64,000 nt of DNA, taken from Lithodes maja (Eukaryota; Arthropoda; Malacostraca; Decapoda; Lithodidae). Position numbers and translations under genes: made by a program. Position 1 is the first letter of the stretch; every line of letters starts with the position of its first letter. Shown piece after piece: positions 61,290-64,000 of the stretch. Location of the stretch: assembly GCA_037953745.1 (NCBI GenBank), contig JBAKBP010007916.1, positions 31,525-95,524 of the forward strand, in the 5' to 3' direction. The notes beneath the pieces were generated by a model. That model had not been told where the DNA came from. It was given only the letters and a program-made list of their open reading frames with translations, and did not search any database.

Positions 61290-63060
61290 TTTGTCATATA
61301 AAACAAAGGAAAAGAACGAGGGACAAGGGGGGGGAAGACCAGGGATCTTCGCCAGAGCCCAGGAAACACGACCCCCGAGAGCAATCACCAGCCGAGGGGG
61401 TCGAACACTGGACACAGAGAGGTAGGAGGAGATGAAGGAATTGATAGAAGACCCACAAAACCGCAGAGGCGAAGGCAGGTAAGGATCGACGCGGCAGGAA
61501 CCGGAAGGAGGCAGCAAAGGATCTGACATCGTGCGCAGAAACCCTACAAACAGGGCGACGGGCACGAACGGTCCGACTAACGCGGCGCCCCAACTGCACC
61601 TGCGAGAGCCACCCACCCGTCCGAGGAGACACCCACACAGCAGGACCCGAAGGCGGCGCCACAGACGCAACAGAGGAGCGCAAGGCCGACACCGGGCACC
61701 ACACATGGCGAGGATGCCCAAGCCGGAAAGCCTGGACGGCGAAAGGCCGGAAAGACGGGGGCCGCCCTCCCAAGCGTGGCAACAAAAAGAGGGGAGGAGG
61801 CGAACGAGACGCCATGCAGGGACGGGGAGAATCGCACGCAGTCCCGGGGCCACGACAATACCGCTAGGGCAGACACCCGAACCCCAGCGGCCAGAGCGAC
61901 AAGGAAGAGCGGACGCCCGAGCAACAGAACCGGCGTAGCGGCCCTCGTAGACGAGGGCGAAGCCAGAAGGACCAGAGCCCGCCCCAGAAACCACTGCGGA
62001 GGGACTTGGCGCGGAGGAGGTCGATCCCTGAAGGCAGCCGTCAGGAAGGAATCCAGCACCTGTGTCAGAACGACCAGCCGAGCGACGGACCCAAAGAGCC
62101 CCCCGGACGGCAGACAAGCGGGGACGTATAGCGACGACTCGAAAGTGACGCGTACGGAAGAGGTGAAACAAGGAGCGTCGGACGAGGGAAGGAGAGCCAA
62201 CAGGCAGGCGAGTGGCCCGTAGCCACCTAGGAAAAGACCTCCAGCTGGACCCGGAAGGCCCCCAAGGAGAAGACGGCCAGGAACGCAGCAGGAGGTCAGT
62301 CAGGGCCCGGCCCGGGACCGAGAGCCACCGTGCCACATGAACAAGCACGATGCGAAGGCCAACGAGGGCCGCAGGGCCCCAACCGAGCCCAAGCGGAAGC
62401 CGGAGACAGGTAGAGGGACCGGACTCGGGCACCACCGCGGCAACCGGGCGGACCAAGCCCGTGCCGGCCACAGAGGCGCGAGGAGCCCGACGCAGCCGTG
62501 GCACAGCCGCAGCCTGGCGAGGACTGGGCACAGCAACAGCGCGTCTGGGGGCGGAAAGATGGATATCGACCGCCACCCGTACCTGGCCACCATGAAAGCG
62601 GCCGGACCCTCCCCGGAGCGCGAGGCCGGAGGGAGAGGTCCAAAGGCAACTGGCGCGGCACCCCCGATGCGAACAAGGCGACCTCCGGAACACCTCAGGA
62701 AGCCGCGAGGTCGGTGAACACAGTCCGTTGCAACGCCCATTCAACAAGAACGCCCTGCCCACACGACAGGGCGGCCGCCCACAGGGTGGCCGGCCCGGGC
62801 AGGGAGGAGGCATGCAAGGAGAAGGGTGTCGGGCCGCGAGGAAGAACAACTCCACCGAGACCCCCAATAGAGTCAACGACCTGGAGGAACCCCCGCAGAA
62901 GGAAAACAGGGGACAGCCTGTCTGAGTGTCTAACCCGAAGGCCACCGACTGACCCCGAAGGGCCAGCGCGGGGACCCGCAGGAAGAACTGAGGAACCAAC
63001 AGTCCGAGGGCATAGATGGGTAAGGGGAGGGAGACCCACCCATCAGCCAGGAAGTGGACG
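61290..63060 (-). pseudogene. DIRS-like RNase H and tyrosine recombinase remnants
   Basis: Several overlapping minus frames carry pieces of one protein. 'LLVPQFFLRVPALALRGQSV' (from about 63000) fits the RNase H region. 'SAHDVRSFAASF' (frame of 61815-61294) carries the His-x-x-Arg of tyrosine recombinases. 'SSINSFISSYL' (frame of 63089-61254) carries the candidate catalytic Tyr. The pieces lie in different frames, so frameshifts have destroyed the gene. The long 611-residue open frame is a patchwork and is not taken as a genuine protein. Confidence 0.65.
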
Positions 63061-63287
63061 GCCCAGGTTCGATCGGGAACCCCACCCAACCTCGCTCGAC
63101 GGATCTGTGGCTACCCAGACCGTCGGCGAGGGGGGCGGACCAGGGCACAGCCGCAGAGAGCGAGCCCGGAGCAACCCAGAGACCGAAGCGGCAGCGAACG
63201 GGACGCAGGAGCGGCAGGAGCCGAACCAGAGGGGCAACGGAAACATCACGGGGCCCATGAGGAGGAGGCGGAGGAGCCAGAGGCACC

Positions 63288-63932
63288 CTAAAGAAAGGGG
63301 CAGAGCGGCCCAAAGCAGCGAACCCACGAACGAGTCCCACGAACGAGTCCCAGAGCCACCCCAGGAGGGAGACCGAGTGCAACACGGCGAAGACCGTCCA
63401 CCGAAGGAGCACCACGGTCGGCAGACCCCGGGTCACCGTAGCGCCGGAGAAAACCCATGCGAGATCGACCCATGGCACGACACGCGACGGGGTCAAGCGT
63501 GAAACGGGAACACCAAAAGGGGAACCCTAACCGTGCGACGGTGCGAACGACTGTGAGGGCGGCGCCAACGCACAGGCCGAGGGCTTCGGAAACAACCAAC
63601 CAGTCGGCCAAGGAAAACAGGAGCTGGAGCCCGCTCCTGAGGAGAGGACCCAGAGCCTGCCCCACATGTGCGGAGAAGAGCCGCGGCGCGATGTGGAGAC
63701 CGAAGGGAAGGCCGGCGAACAGGAACACACGAGCGGAAGTCCGAACGGCCAAGAATCGCTGGAAGAGAGGATGGAGAGGAACGAGCCAAGACGCATCCTG
63801 GAGGGCACAGGCCCAGGCGTACCAGGGGTACCGGCAGCATCCGAAACCGAGTGAGCAGGACGCGCCCGTGGAGGGCCGACAGAACCACCAACGGTCGCAT
63901 CGCGTCGCAGTTCGACGGGACCAGAAAGACAC
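63288..63932 (-). pseudogene. DIRS-like reverse transcriptase remnant
   Basis: Residues 43-90 of this frame read 'ALQDASWLVPLHPLFQRFLA' and 'GLPFGLHIAPRLFSAHV', the DIRS-type RT blocks (family 'DLxDAYWHIPIHP', 'LPFGL-x-x-AP-R-x-F'). The catalytic box, normally 'YLDDWL', reads 'SLADWL' (residues 107-112), so the enzyme is dead. The frame then drifts. The neighbouring frame of 63496-62930 ('VPWVDLAWVFSGATVTRGLP') carries the continuation. Confidence 0.72.
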
Positions 63933-64000
63933 GGGAGAGGAAAACCGGGCGACCGGCGATCAACCCCCTCGACGCTACCCAGCTCGGGCATGGAAGGGAG

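Larger units (their letters stand above)
60399..64000 (-). mobile_element. DIRS-like tyrosine-recombinase retrotransposon, 3' part, decayed
   Basis: The minus strand carries DIRS-type RT, RNase H-like and tyrosine recombinase remnants (about 64000 to 61290), a 3' UTR, then a 76-bp segment (60808-60883) that is the exact inverse of the terminal 76 bp (60399-60474), as an internal complementary region would be. The coding part is distinctly GC-rich. The 5' end is beyond the window. No target-site duplication is expected for such elements. Confidence 0.72.

Noticed and set aside
61254..63502. Very long open frames on both strands of the GC-rich 61-64 kb region (such as 611 aa minus, 334 aa plus)
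   Set aside because: High GC lowers stop frequency. Only the DIRS-like blocks in minus frames match a known family, and these jump between frames. The plus-strand frames are Arg/Pro-rich mirror images.

Overview
This is animal (eukaryotic, intron-bearing) DNA made almost entirely of transposable elements. The mix is LINEs of CR1/L2-like and RTE-like type with microsatellite tails, a Penelope-like element, a DIRS-like element, a Ty3/gypsy-like LTR element, piggyBac plus many TTAA- and TA-flanked MITEs, and tRNA-derived SINEs. It suggests an invertebrate with a repeat-rich genome. A crustacean, possibly a decapod, is my best guess, but this rests on element types only and no species-diagnostic gene is present.

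The one host gene I can recognise lies on the minus strand between about 56.8 kb and 18.4 kb. It is a beta-mannosidase (GH2, MANBA family) locus of which nine coding exons are still readable. Splice phases agree across the six exon junctions where both splice sites can be placed. It is a pseudogene: the exon with the GNNENE active-site motif is split by a retroposon insertion flanked by a 12-bp duplication, the acid/base Glu codon is TAG, and two other exons carry in-frame stops. Its introns hold nearly all the other elements.

Layout: 1-1.5 kb is satellite plus a TRIM-like pair of direct repeats. 3.3-8.7 kb holds dispersed repeats, a CR1-like LINE fragment (minus) and Penelope-end-like repeats. 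8.7-18.3 kb is a complete LTR element with equal 1862-bp LTRs and one intact gag-pol ORF whose integrase precedes the reverse transcriptase (Gmr1-like order). 19-26 kb has an RTE-like remnant, a U4 snRNA-like sequence and a two-ORF LINE interrupted by a TTAA MITE. 26-30 kb has a pogo-like MITE, an RTE-like 3' end and a beta-mannosidase exon. 30.4-37.7 kb is a CR1-like LINE broken by three later insertions. 38-43 kb has three beta-mannosidase exons among MITEs. 43.5-49.7 kb is a Penelope-like element split at TTAA by an intact 4.3-kb piggyBac element. 50-52 kb is a 56-bp minisatellite invaded by two retroposons. 52-57 kb has the remaining beta-mannosidase exons. 56.8-58.6 kb is a 328-bp tandem array carrying tRNA-like boxes. 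60.4-64 kb is the GC-rich 3' part of a decayed DIRS-like element (minus), ending in a perfect 76-bp inverted repeat.

The elements act as a stratigraphy. Target-site duplications, empty sites and reading frames that resume across an insertion give the order of many events.
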